Part shown: positions 1 to 6,001 of the stretch, piece after piece
Layout: each line of letters starts with the position of its first letter
Position numbering within the stretch: the first letter of the stretch is position 1
Origin: Pseudomonadota bacterium
GTDB taxonomy: Bacteria; Pseudomonadota; Gammaproteobacteria; Burkholderiales; Ferrovaceae
Reading direction: 5' to 3'
NCBI GenBank assembly: GCA_021828745.1
Contig: JAJZDE010000046.1
Coordinates: forward strand, 1 to 9,860
Length of the DNA stretch: 9,860 nucleotides
The notes under the pieces: generated by a model
The model's database searches: none
What the model was told of the DNA's origin: nothing
Seen by the model: the letters and a program-made list of their open reading frames with translations, nothing else
Made by a program: the position numbers and the translations under genes

Positions 1-21
1 TCCCTTTATTGCCAAGGCCCC

Positions 22-561
22 TCAAGGGCGTGTCGTTTCAAGATCCACCAGATGCAAGGTACGTTGACCACGCTGACGATCCTCCACAAAATGGGTCAGC
101 GCCTGAGTCACCGTGCGAAAGGCCAGGTCGGCCCAGGGGATCTCCGCTTCTTCAAAAAAACGCACCTCGCTGCTTTCCGGCGTGACGCCATGTTCAGGGC
201 TGTCCATCCGCGCCCGAAAAAGGACATGAACCTGATTATGGGCGGCGATATTGATCACCGACATCAGATCCTCGATGGTCACCCGGGCCAGGGATTCCTC
301 GAAGGTTTCGCGCGCCGCGCCCATCTGCAAGGTTTCCCCGTTCTCCATGAAACCGGAAGGCATGGTCCAGTAGCCTTCACGCGGGGCAATGGCCCGCCGG
401 CAAAGCAGAATTTTTCTTTCCCAGACCGGGATGGCCCCCACCAGAATTTTCGGGTTACTGTAGTGGATGGTATGGCAACTGGGACAGACCTGACGAGGCA
501 GGTGATCTCCCTCCGGAATCTGGGTCAGGACCCGCATGCCACAACTGGAACAGTAATTCAT
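22..561 (-). CDS. Zinc-ribbon Nudix hydrolase
   Basis: A 179-residue Nudix hydrolase with an N-terminal zinc ribbon. The ribbon is formed by C4-x2-C7 and C26-x2-C29, followed by the HYSNPK stretch typical of this subgroup. The Nudix box runs from G70 to A92: G70, E76, R84-E85 and E88-E89 are present, so the metal-binding RExxEE core is intact. The usual glycine near the end of the box is leucine (L91). Nudix enzymes hydrolyse a nucleoside diphosphate linked to another group; zinc-ribbon members resemble NudC/NADH pyrophosphatase and ADP-ribose enzymes, but the NudC-specific tail is not evident, so the substrate is unknown. No signal peptide is seen, so it is probably cytoplasmic. It starts at ATG 561, with an AGAGGA ribosome-binding site 10 nt upstream, and is divergent from the beta-propeller gene. 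The family call is sure; the substrate is not. Confidence 0.9.
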   Translation of the reverse strand: MNYCSSCGMRVLTQIPEGDHLPRQVCPSCHTIHYSNPKILVGAIPVWERKILLCRRAIAPREGYWTMPSGFMENGETLQMGAARETFEESLARVTIEDLMSVINIAAHNQVHVLFRARMDSPEHGVTPESSEVRFFEEAEIPWADLAFRTVTQALTHFVEDRQRGQRTLHLVDLETTRP

Positions 562-571
562 GCCAAAGCCA

Positions 572-577
572 TCCTCT
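572..577 (-). promoter_or_regulatory. Ribosome-binding site of the zinc-ribbon Nudix gene
   Basis: The minus strand reads AGAGGA here, 10 nt before the ATG at 561. This is a good Shine-Dalgarno match at slightly long spacing, and it supports the chosen start. Confidence 0.55.
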
Positions 578-656
578 TTGAAAGTGATAGAATGGGAACA
601 TCGCGTGCAAGCCTGACCTGGATCAAACCGGAAAGCTTGAGGCTTTCATAGAATGG
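576..656. repeat. Short direct repeat with palindromes in the divergent intergenic region
   Basis: The 9-mer ATAGAATGG occurs at 587-595 and 648-656, 61 bp apart, within the 152-bp region between two divergent genes. Each copy lies just after a small inverted repeat: CTTTGAAAG (576-584), and GAAAGC-ttgag-GCTTTC (631-647). The arrangement is visible directly. A role as an operator or promoter element for the propeller cluster is inference only, and I found no convincing -35/-10 pair on the plus strand here. Confidence 0.35.
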
Positions 657-713
657 TCCTTTGCCGCATACCCAGCCCACGAGTGGATCCATGATTACCC
701 CCGATTTTAACCT

Positions 714-1676
714 ATGCGCCCCTTATTAATGACAGTGTTGACACTTTTTTCTCTGACGGCATTGGCCTGCCGCGCAGAGGCGGAAGTCGTCATCGTGCTC
801 AATTCGGGAGAAGGCACCATCACCCGCATCGATCGTCAGACCTATCAGCCCATCGATCACTTCTACGTGGGTCGCGAGCCCCATCACCTCATGAGTTTGC
901 CGGACAACAGCGCGCTCATCGTGGCTGATGCCGTGAGCAACGATCTGGTCTTTCTGGACCCAAAGACGGGCGATATCCTGCGCCGTCTGACCCGCATCAG
1001 TGATCCCTACCAGATCGGATTCAGCCCGGACAAGCATTGGTTTGTCGCCAATTCACTGCGCCTGGATCGAGTGGATGTTTACGATGCCCGCGATTTTCAT
1101 CTGGTCAAGCGCTTTGAGTTGGCCTCCATGCCCAGTCACATGGCCTTCAGCCCCGACAGTTCCATGGTCTTCGTCACCCTGCAGGGCAGTGACCAGTTGG
1201 CGGCCATCGACCTCCGGTCCCTCACGGTCAAGTGGGTCATTCCTATTGGAAAAACGCCTGCCGGCGTCATTCTGACCCCCGATGGAAAGCATCTTCTGGT
1301 GGGCATCATGGGACAGAATGAAGTTGCGGTGGTGGATTATAAAACCGCTCAGATCATCAAACATATTCCCGCAGGCAAAGGCACACACAACTTCATGCCC
1401 GAAGGGGACGGACGCCACATCTTTGTCGGGAACCGTTCCGGAGATACCGTCTCCATCATCGATACGAAAACGCTCACCATCACCAAAACCTTTCCTGTCC
1501 CCGGCGGCCCCGATGACATGGAAGTCTCGGCAGATGGCAAGGAACTGTGGATCACCAATCGTTGGATTCGTCAGGTCAGCGTGGTGGATTTATCCACGGA
1601 TAAAGTGGTACGCACCATTCCCGTGGGAAAATCGCCCCATGGCATCTTCTTTGAGCATCACGCCGCGCGTCTGTAG
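714..1676 (+). CDS. Secreted seven-bladed YVTN/YncE-like beta-propeller protein
   Basis: 320 residues. Residues 1-23 look like a Sec signal peptide (basic R2, hydrophobic 4-18, likely cleavage after A21-E-A23), so the protein should be periplasmic. The rest is a repeat protein of the YVTN/YncE type. A V/I-D strand-end aspartate recurs at D40, D82, D124, D166, D208, D250 and D292, and a PD/GD/AD turn at D64, D106, D148, D190, D232 and D274. Both series have exactly 42-residue spacing, giving seven blades with no insertions. Such propellers bind ligands or partner proteins; there is no CxxCH heme site, so a cytochrome role is unlikely. An in-frame TAA lies two codons upstream (708-710), so ATG 714 is the earliest possible start; no clear Shine-Dalgarno precedes it. 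ATG 729 is an alternative. It is first of three close plus-strand genes. Its molecular function is unknown. Confidence 0.9.
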   Translation: MRPLLMTVLTLFSLTALACRAEAEVVIVLNSGEGTITRIDRQTYQPIDHFYVGREPHHLMSLPDNSALIVADAVSNDLVFLDPKTGDILRRLTRISDPYQIGFSPDKHWFVANSLRLDRVDVYDARDFHLVKRFELASMPSHMAFSPDSSMVFVTLQGSDQLAAIDLRSLTVKWVIPIGKTPAGVILTPDGKHLLVGIMGQNEVAVVDYKTAQIIKHIPAGKGTHNFMPEGDGRHIFVGNRSGDTVSIIDTKTLTITKTFPVPGGPDDMEVSADGKELWITNRWIRQVSVVDLSTDKVVRTIPVGKSPHGIFFEHHAARL

Positions 1677-1679
1677 GGA
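1675..1679 (+). promoter_or_regulatory. Ribosome-binding site of the deacetylase gene
   Basis: AGGGA overlaps the TAG stop of the propeller gene and lies 10 nt before the ATG at 1690. It decides against reading the longer open frame that begins inside the propeller gene, and suggests coupled translation of the two genes. Confidence 0.5.
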
Positions 1680-1689
1680 TGATGTTTCC

Positions 1690-2454
1690 ATGAGCCGTTT
1701 GGCCCTGCAGTCCGGTCTTGCCTTGCTCCTGTTGGGCCTGTGGAGCACCGGGTCCACCGCACAGACGCCTTCCCCCTCCGCCTGTCGCGGCACCCTGTAC
1801 CTGACCCTGGACACCGGATCCATGCAGGCCGCAGAGACCATTGCCGCGATCCTGCAGCGGCACCAGGTCAAGGCCACCTTTTTCGTGGCCAATGAACCCA
1901 CCTGGCGCGGAGATCATGCCCTCGACGACAGTTGGCGCGATTTTTGGCGTGCACGGGTGCGGGAAGGCCACCATTTTGGCAACCACACCTGGTTTCATGC
2001 CACGTTGGTCAAAGACCTGCCTTCAGGCACCATCCTGACCCGGGGCGGTGACCATGCGCCCCGCGAATTCGACAAGGCAGGGTTCTGTCAAAATCTGCAA
2101 CGCGTCGATGAGCGCTTCAAGACACTCACCGGGCAACCCCTGGAACCCCTTTGGCGGGCGCCCGGCGGGCATCTCACCCCCAATGCCTCGTCCTGGGCCG
2201 GAGACTGTGGTTTCCCTCAGCATGTGGGTTGGTCTGCCGCCGGCTTTCTGGGGGATGAGTTGCCCTCGGAAAAATATCCCAATCCGCGTTTGCTGAACCA
2301 GGCCCTGACTCACCTCAAGGATGGCGATATCTTGATGATGCATCTGGGCATTCGCTCTCGCCATGATCCTTTCGTACGGGTCTTCGAACCCCTGATCACT
2401 GGCTTGCAGGCGCGTGGCTTCTGTTTCGCCACCCTGCCCAAAACCGCCGAATGA
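1690..2454 (+). CDS. Secreted polysaccharide deacetylase-like protein (NodB/CE4 family) with altered motif 1
   Basis: 254 residues. Residues 1-24 form a signal peptide (hydrophobic 9-17, likely cleavage after GSTA), so it acts in the periplasm or at the envelope. CE4 deacetylases remove N- or O-acetyl groups from polysaccharides or peptidoglycan using a metal. Visible motifs: motif 1 TLDTGS at 39-44, followed by the family-typical VKATFFV; motif 2 H99-T-x2-H103; motif 3 R156-A-P158-G-G; and the motif 5 region ILMMH218. In canonical CE4 motif 1 (TFDDG) the first Asp is the catalytic base and the second binds the metal; here the second is T42. I recall proteobacterial relatives with a DTG motif, so this may be a subfamily trait rather than decay. 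Four cysteines (C32, C133, C173, C244) could form disulfides. It lies 13 bp after the propeller gene. Activity and substrate are uncertain. Confidence 0.88.
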   Translation: MSRLALQSGLALLLLGLWSTGSTAQTPSPSACRGTLYLTLDTGSMQAAETIAAILQRHQVKATFFVANEPTWRGDHALDDSWRDFWRARVREGHHFGNHTWFHATLVKDLPSGTILTRGGDHAPREFDKAGFCQNLQRVDERFKTLTGQPLEPLWRAPGGHLTPNASSWAGDCGFPQHVGWSAAGFLGDELPSEKYPNPRLLNQALTHLKDGDILMMHLGIRSRHDPFVRVFEPLITGLQARGFCFATLPKTAE

Positions 2455-2470
2455 GCGCGAGACCGTCCCC

Positions 2471-3433
2471 ATGACCTGGTTTGAGACCTTCATGAATGGA
2501 TTTACGCTGGCTCAGGCCTGGCTCTTCGAGCATTGCGTCAATCCGTTGCTTCCCCCTCTGGGCTTGCTGGCCTATCAGGAGGAGGCCTTCGATGCCACGG
2601 AATTCGCTCTGGTGGGCATGGGAGAAATCGCCTTTCTGGTCCTGTTTTTTCGCCCACTCGAAGCGCTTTTTCCTGCCGAACGCTGGTCCGGACGGCGTGG
2701 GGTGCGCGTGGACATTCTCTATACCCTTCTCCACCGCCTGGGTTTCATTCCCCTCGTGATGTTCGTCCTGATGTGGCCCCTCACCTTCAAACTGGATGCC
2801 TGGTTGCGGTTCCATGGATTCATCCCCTATACCCTGGAAGATCTCATCCCCGCTCTGGAAAATCGCCCGCTCACCACCTTTTTTGCCTACCTCGTCATCC
2901 TCGACTTCTTTTCCTACTGGCTGCACCGCTTCCAGCACCGGCTGGAATGGTGGTGGGCCCTGCATGGCGTCCATCACAGCCAGCAAACCATGAGTTACTG
3001 GTCTGACGACCGCACCCATCTTCTGGATGACGTCCTCACGGCCGCCTGTTTCTCCCTGCTCAGTCTGGCCATCGGCGTGGAACCCGGTCAGTTCATCCTG
3101 CTCATGATGATCCCCCGCATCCTGCAAAGTCTGGCCCATGCCAACATTGACTGGCGCTTTGGACCCTTTGAGCGTTGTCTGGTCAGTCCCCATTACCATC
3201 GCTATCACCACGGCATGGGCACGGGCAGCGAAAGCGGCCAGTTGAGCTGCAATTTTGCCGTGCTCTTCCCGATCTGGGACATCCTGTTCGGAACTGCCAA
3301 TTTTTCAAGGGAAACGCCGCCCACCGGCATTGCCGATCAGCGGGAGGGACGGGACTATGGGAAGGGGTTCTGGGCCCAGCAACGACTGGGCTGCCAGAGA
3401 CTCTGGTCCGCCCTGACCCTGGGGAAGGCCTGA
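2471..3433 (+). CDS. Sterol desaturase / fatty acid hydroxylase family membrane protein
   Basis: 320 residues; an integral membrane di-iron oxygenase of the sterol desaturase/fatty acid hydroxylase superfamily. The three histidine boxes are complete: H152-x3-H156, H165-x2-H168-H169, and H243-x2-H246-H247. Hydrophobic segments lie near 45-62, 90-107, 135-151 and 192-216. Members use O2 and an electron donor to hydroxylate or desaturate a lipid; bacterial substrates are mostly untested and range from fatty acids to sterol-like lipids and carotenoids. The ATG at 2471 was chosen because the in-frame upstream ATG (2414) would overlap the deacetylase by 41 bp. No strong Shine-Dalgarno is seen, so the gene may rely on coupling; M8 (ATG 2492) is an alternative. 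It is last in the three-gene cluster and convergent with htpG. The family is certain, the substrate unknown. Confidence 0.9.
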   Translation: MTWFETFMNGFTLAQAWLFEHCVNPLLPPLGLLAYQEEAFDATEFALVGMGEIAFLVLFFRPLEALFPAERWSGRRGVRVDILYTLLHRLGFIPLVMFVLMWPLTFKLDAWLRFHGFIPYTLEDLIPALENRPLTTFFAYLVILDFFSYWLHRFQHRLEWWWALHGVHHSQQTMSYWSDDRTHLLDDVLTAACFSLLSLAIGVEPGQFILLMMIPRILQSLAHANIDWRFGPFERCLVSPHYHRYHHGMGTGSESGQLSCNFAVLFPIWDILFGTANFSRETPPTGIADQREGRDYGKGFWAQQRLGCQRLWSALTLGKA

Positions 3434-3447
3434 CCCTTACCCCAGGG
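3417..3447. terminator. GC-rich hairpin between convergent genes (possible two-way terminator)
   Basis: CCCTGGGG (3417-3424) pairs perfectly with CCCCAGGG (3440-3447). AAGG (3425-3428) also pairs with CCTT (3435-3438), leaving one bulged A (3439) and a 6-nt loop. The hairpin contains the stop codon of the desaturase gene and ends 9 bp before the htpG stop. No T-tract follows on either strand, so it is not a classic intrinsic terminator; it may block read-through between the convergent genes or protect 3' ends. Confidence 0.4.
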
Positions 3448-3456
3448 AACGGGTAC

Positions 3457-5349
3457 TCAGTTGAGAATCAACTGGTTGAGACGTTTGACGAATTGAGCGG
3501 GATCTTCCAGTTGTCCGCCTTCGGCCAGCAAGGACTGGTCAAAAAGCAGCTGGCTCCAGTCGGAAATGCGCTGTGGATCCGTTTCCAGTTTGAGACGCAG
3601 AATCAAACGGTGATCGGGGTTGATCTCGAGGATGGGCTTGGAAGTGGGCACGGACTGGCCCACGGATTTCAGGAAACGCGCCATGTTACCCGACAGGTCC
3701 CCCTCTTCCACCACCAGACAGGCGGGAGATTCGGTCAACCGATGGCTGACGCGAACGCTCTTGACCTGTTCCCCCAACGCCCCCTGCATGGCCTCCAGCA
3801 AGGGTTTCAGGGTTTCCGAATCCGGGGTTTCCACCTTGGGTTTTTCGATCCCCAATTTGGACAGATCCAGGTCTCCCTTGGCCACGGAGTGAAGTTTCTT
3901 CTCTTCGAAACTTTCCAGGTGGGACACGACCCACTCGTCCACGCGATCGGACAGGAGGAGAACCTCAATCCCACGGGACCGGAAAATCTCCAGGTGCGGA
4001 CTGTTCCTGGCTGCGGCAAAACTTTCTGCGGTCACATAGTAAATGGTGTCCTGCCCTTCCTTCATGCGCCCAACATAGTCCTTGAGCGACTCGGTCTGGT
4101 CGGGTTTGTCCGTGTGGGTGGTGGAAAAGCGCAGCAGTCCCGCCCATTTCTCACGATTGGCATATTCCTCACCCGCCCCTTCCTTGAAGGCGCGTCCGAA
4201 CTCATTCCAGAACTGCTGATATTTCTCTTTCTGGTTCTCTGCGAGATCTTCGAGCAAGCCCAGCACCTTGCGCGTGCAACCGGCCCGGATGGTATCGATG
4301 TCCTTGGATTCCTGCAGGATTTCACGCGACACATTGAGCGGCAGATCGGCCGAGTCGATCACCCCCCGCACAAAGCGCAGATACTGGGGCACCAGTTTCT
4401 TGGCATCTTCCATGATGAAAACGCGCCGCACATACAATTTGATCCCGTGACGAGGCTCTCGCTCCCACAGATCAAAAGGCGCACGGGCCGGAATGTAGAG
4501 CAGTTCCGTGTATTCCTGTTTGCCTTCCACCCGCGCATGACTCCAGGCCAGAGGAGACTCGAAGTCGTGGGAAACGTGCTTGTAAAACTCCTGATACTGC
4601 TCTTCCGTGATTTCGTTCTTGGGGCGTGCCCACAGCGCATTGGCCTGATTGAGGGTTTCTTCCTCCGGCTCGTTGACGACCTTTTCTTCCCCTTCCTGAG
4701 CCGGAATGGGGTCTTTTTTCATGCGAATCGGCAACTGGATATGATCGGAGTAGCGCCGCACGATACCGCGCAACTTCCAGGCATCGAGAAACCCCTCTTC
4801 CCCTTCCTTGAGGTGCAGCGTCACCGTCGTTCCGCGCGTTGGAACTTCCAGCGTTTCAATGGAGAAGGAACCATCCCCCGACGACTCCCACTGTACGCCC
4901 TCCGATGCAGTCGCCCCGGCCCGGCGGGTAGTCAGGGTCACCTTGTCCGCAACGATGAAGGAAGAATAGAAGCCAACCCCGAACTGCCCGATCAATGCAG
5001 AATCCTTGGCCTGGTCGCCGGACAGTTTACCCAGAAACTCCCTGGTTCCGGAGCGAGCGATGGTCCCGATGTTCCCGATCACTTCTTCCCGCGACATCCC
5101 CACCCCATTATCCCGGATGGTCAATGTGCGTGCTTCCTTATCGATCTCCAGATGGACCGCCAGATCGGGGTCACTTTCCAGCAGCGTCGGGTTCTGAATG
5201 GACTCGAAACGCAGTTTGTCACAGGCGTCGGAGGCGTTGGAAATCAATTCGCGTAAAAATATTTCCTTGTTGCTGTACAGGGAATGAATCATCAACTGCA
5301 GCAACTGCTTGACTTCGGTCTGAAAATTCAGGGATTCCTTATGGCTCAT
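3457..5349 (-). CDS. htpG: Molecular chaperone HtpG (bacterial Hsp90)
   Basis: 630 residues, the full usual length for HtpG. This is a cytoplasmic ATP-dependent dimeric chaperone that helps remodel client proteins with the DnaK system. The N-terminal GHKL ATPase domain shows E34, N38 and D41 in the ELISNASDA helix, the D80-N-G-V-G84-M lid/nucleotide motif, and the G121[10 protein letters not shown] glycine-rich loop. The middle domain carries the conserved NVSRE arginine, which contacts the ATP gamma-phosphate. The C-terminal dimerisation domain follows to the end, without the MEEVD tail found only in eukaryotic cytosolic forms. ATG 5349 gives the standard MSHKES-type N terminus; the nearest purine-rich stretch (GGAT) is 12 nt upstream. 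A sigma-32-like promoter lies 50-77 bp upstream, consistent with heat-shock control apart from the nuo genes. It is convergent with the desaturase gene. Confidence 0.98.
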   Translation of the reverse strand: MSHKESLNFQTEVKQLLQLMIHSLYSNKEIFLRELISNASDACDKLRFESIQNPTLLESDPDLAVHLEIDKEARTLTIRDNGVGMSREEVIGNIGTIARSGTREFLGKLSGDQAKDSALIGQFGVGFYSSFIVADKVTLTTRRAGATASEGVQWESSGDGSFSIETLEVPTRGTTVTLHLKEGEEGFLDAWKLRGIVRRYSDHIQLPIRMKKDPIPAQEGEEKVVNEPEEETLNQANALWARPKNEITEEQYQEFYKHVSHDFESPLAWSHARVEGKQEYTELLYIPARAPFDLWEREPRHGIKLYVRRVFIMEDAKKLVPQYLRFVRGVIDSADLPLNVSREILQESKDIDTIRAGCTRKVLGLLEDLAENQKEKYQQFWNEFGRAFKEGAGEEYANREKWAGLLRFSTTHTDKPDQTESLKDYVGRMKEGQDTIYYVTAESFAAARNSPHLEIFRSRGIEVLLLSDRVDEWVVSHLESFEEKKLHSVAKGDLDLSKLGIEKPKVETPDSETLKPLLEAMQGALGEQVKSVRVSHRLTESPACLVVEEGDLSGNMARFLKSVGQSVPTSKPILEINPDHRLILRLKLETDPQRISDWSQLLFDQSLLAEGGQLEDPAQFVKRLNQLILN

Positions 5350-5388
5350 GGTGTCATCACATCCGTGGGTTTGAACGAAAAATACAGC

Positions 5389-5412
5389 GATGCCCCTGAG
5401 TTGGGGGCAATC
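5389..5412 (-). terminator. Weak hairpin plus T-run downstream of the nudF-like gene
   Basis: On the minus strand GATTGCCCC (5412-5404) can pair with GGGGCATC (5396-5389) around a 7-nt loop, with one bulged T. TTTTT follows six bases after the stem (5382-5378). It could attenuate transcription leaving the nuo-Nudix block before htpG. The stem is short and the gap to the T-run is long. It also shares bases with the proposed htpG promoter, so the hairpin may be incidental. Confidence 0.25.
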
Positions 5413-5426
5413 AACCCAATTTCAAG
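5399..5426 (-). promoter_or_regulatory. Sigma-32 (heat-shock) type promoter of htpG
   Basis: On the minus strand CTTGAAA (5426-5420) is followed, after 13 nt, by CCCCAACT (5406-5399). The E. coli RpoH consensus is CTTGAAA, 11-16 nt, CCCCATNT: the -35 matches fully and the -10 at all but one defined position. Transcription would start near 5392-5394, leaving an htpG leader of about 43-45 nt. The -35 element overlaps the TGA stop of the Nudix gene. The placement in front of a classic heat-shock gene makes a chance match unlikely. Confidence 0.65.
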
Positions 5427-5994
5427 TAGGGGAAAAGGTCCGGAGCCACAGCAGACCTGCCACTGTCTTGGCGTCACAGATACGCCCTGTCTCCACCCAG
5501 CGCCAGGCCTCTTCCAGAGGTACTGCCAGGGTTTCGAGAAATTCTTCCTCATCGCGCCGGATTTCTTCGAAAACAAGGTCCTGAGCCAGGAAATAGGTGA
5601 TCTGTTCGGTGGAATAAGCGATACACAGATCCAGACACATGAGTTTTTTCCAGCGTCCCGCCCGGTACCCGGTTTCTTCCTGCAATTCCCGTTGTGCCGC
5701 TTTCAGCGGATCCTCGCCCGGATCCAGTTTGCCCGCCGGGATTTCAAAGTAATGGCGCCGTTGAGGATAGCGAAACTGATACTCGAGCAGTACTGTTTTC
5801 TCATCGATCAGCGGAACGATGGCCGCAGCACCATGGTGCCGGATATATTCCCGGGTGGCCTCCTGACCATCGGGCAGTTGAACCCGGTCTTCATGAACAT
5901 CCAGCAACGCCCCCCGATAGCGCGGAACCGAATCGAGGGTCCGTTCCGTGAAGTCCGGCCATTGGTAATCTGGCAAGGTCCAGTCAAGGGACAC
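5422..5994 (-). CDS. NudF-like Nudix hydrolase (probable ADP-ribose pyrophosphatase)
   Basis: About 190 residues from GTG 5994. The Nudix box is canonical: G-x5-E-x7-REL-x-EE-x-GY (residues 88-110 from this start). It is preceded by the PDGQEATREYIRHHGAAAIVP-type segment seen in ADP-ribose pyrophosphatases, which split ADP-ribose into AMP and ribose 5-phosphate and so clear a reactive NAD breakdown product. No ATG exists for this gene. TTG 6024 would give 200 residues and overlap nuoN by 23 bp; GTG 5994 starts 7 bp after the nuoN stop. Neither has a clear Shine-Dalgarno, so translation is probably coupled to nuoN. I prefer GTG because it avoids overlap, but the start is uncertain. It is the last gene of the nuo block, as in many betaproteobacteria that I recall. 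The family is sure; ADP-ribose as substrate is likely. Confidence 0.88.
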   Translation of the reverse strand: MSLDWTLPDYQWPDFTERTLDSVPRYRGALLDVHEDRVQLPDGQEATREYIRHHGAAAIVPLIDEKTVLLEYQFRYPQRRHYFEIPAGKLDPGEDPLKAAQRELQEETGYRAGRWKKLMCLDLCIAYSTEQITYFLAQDLVFEEIRRDEEEFLETLAVPLEEAWRWVETGRICDAKTVAGLLWLRTFSPT

Positions 5995-6001
5995 GGATAC
6001 G

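Noticed and set aside
17..29. Hairpin at the end of the zinc-ribbon Nudix gene as its terminator
   Set aside because: The stem is only four pairs and no T-run follows within the 16 bases visible before the window edge.
578..593. TTGAAA (578-583) and TAGAAT (588-593) as a plus-strand promoter for the propeller gene
   Set aside because: The two elements are only 4 nt apart, and no -10-like hexamer occurs at 16-18 nt from the TTGAAA.
52..651. A 199-codon plus-strand open frame opposite the zinc-ribbon Nudix gene
   Set aside because: It mirrors a gene with zinc-ribbon and Nudix motifs; its own translation shows no family features.
765..773. A lipoprotein signal at Cys19 of the propeller protein
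   Set aside because: The residues before the Cys (T-A-L-A) place Ala at -3 and Leu at -2, a poor lipobox; ordinary cleavage after A23 fits better.
1282..1689. N-terminal extension of the deacetylase frame into the propeller gene
   Set aside because: The added 136 residues are an out-of-frame reading of propeller blades. The ATG at 1690 has a ribosome-binding site and begins a proper signal peptide.
3175..5256. A 693-codon open frame on the plus strand opposite htpG
   Set aside because: It begins inside the desaturase gene and mirrors almost all of htpG. The translation has no recognisable domain, no ribosome-binding site was found, and long antisense frames are a common by-product of codon bias in GC-rich, highly expressed chaperone genes.
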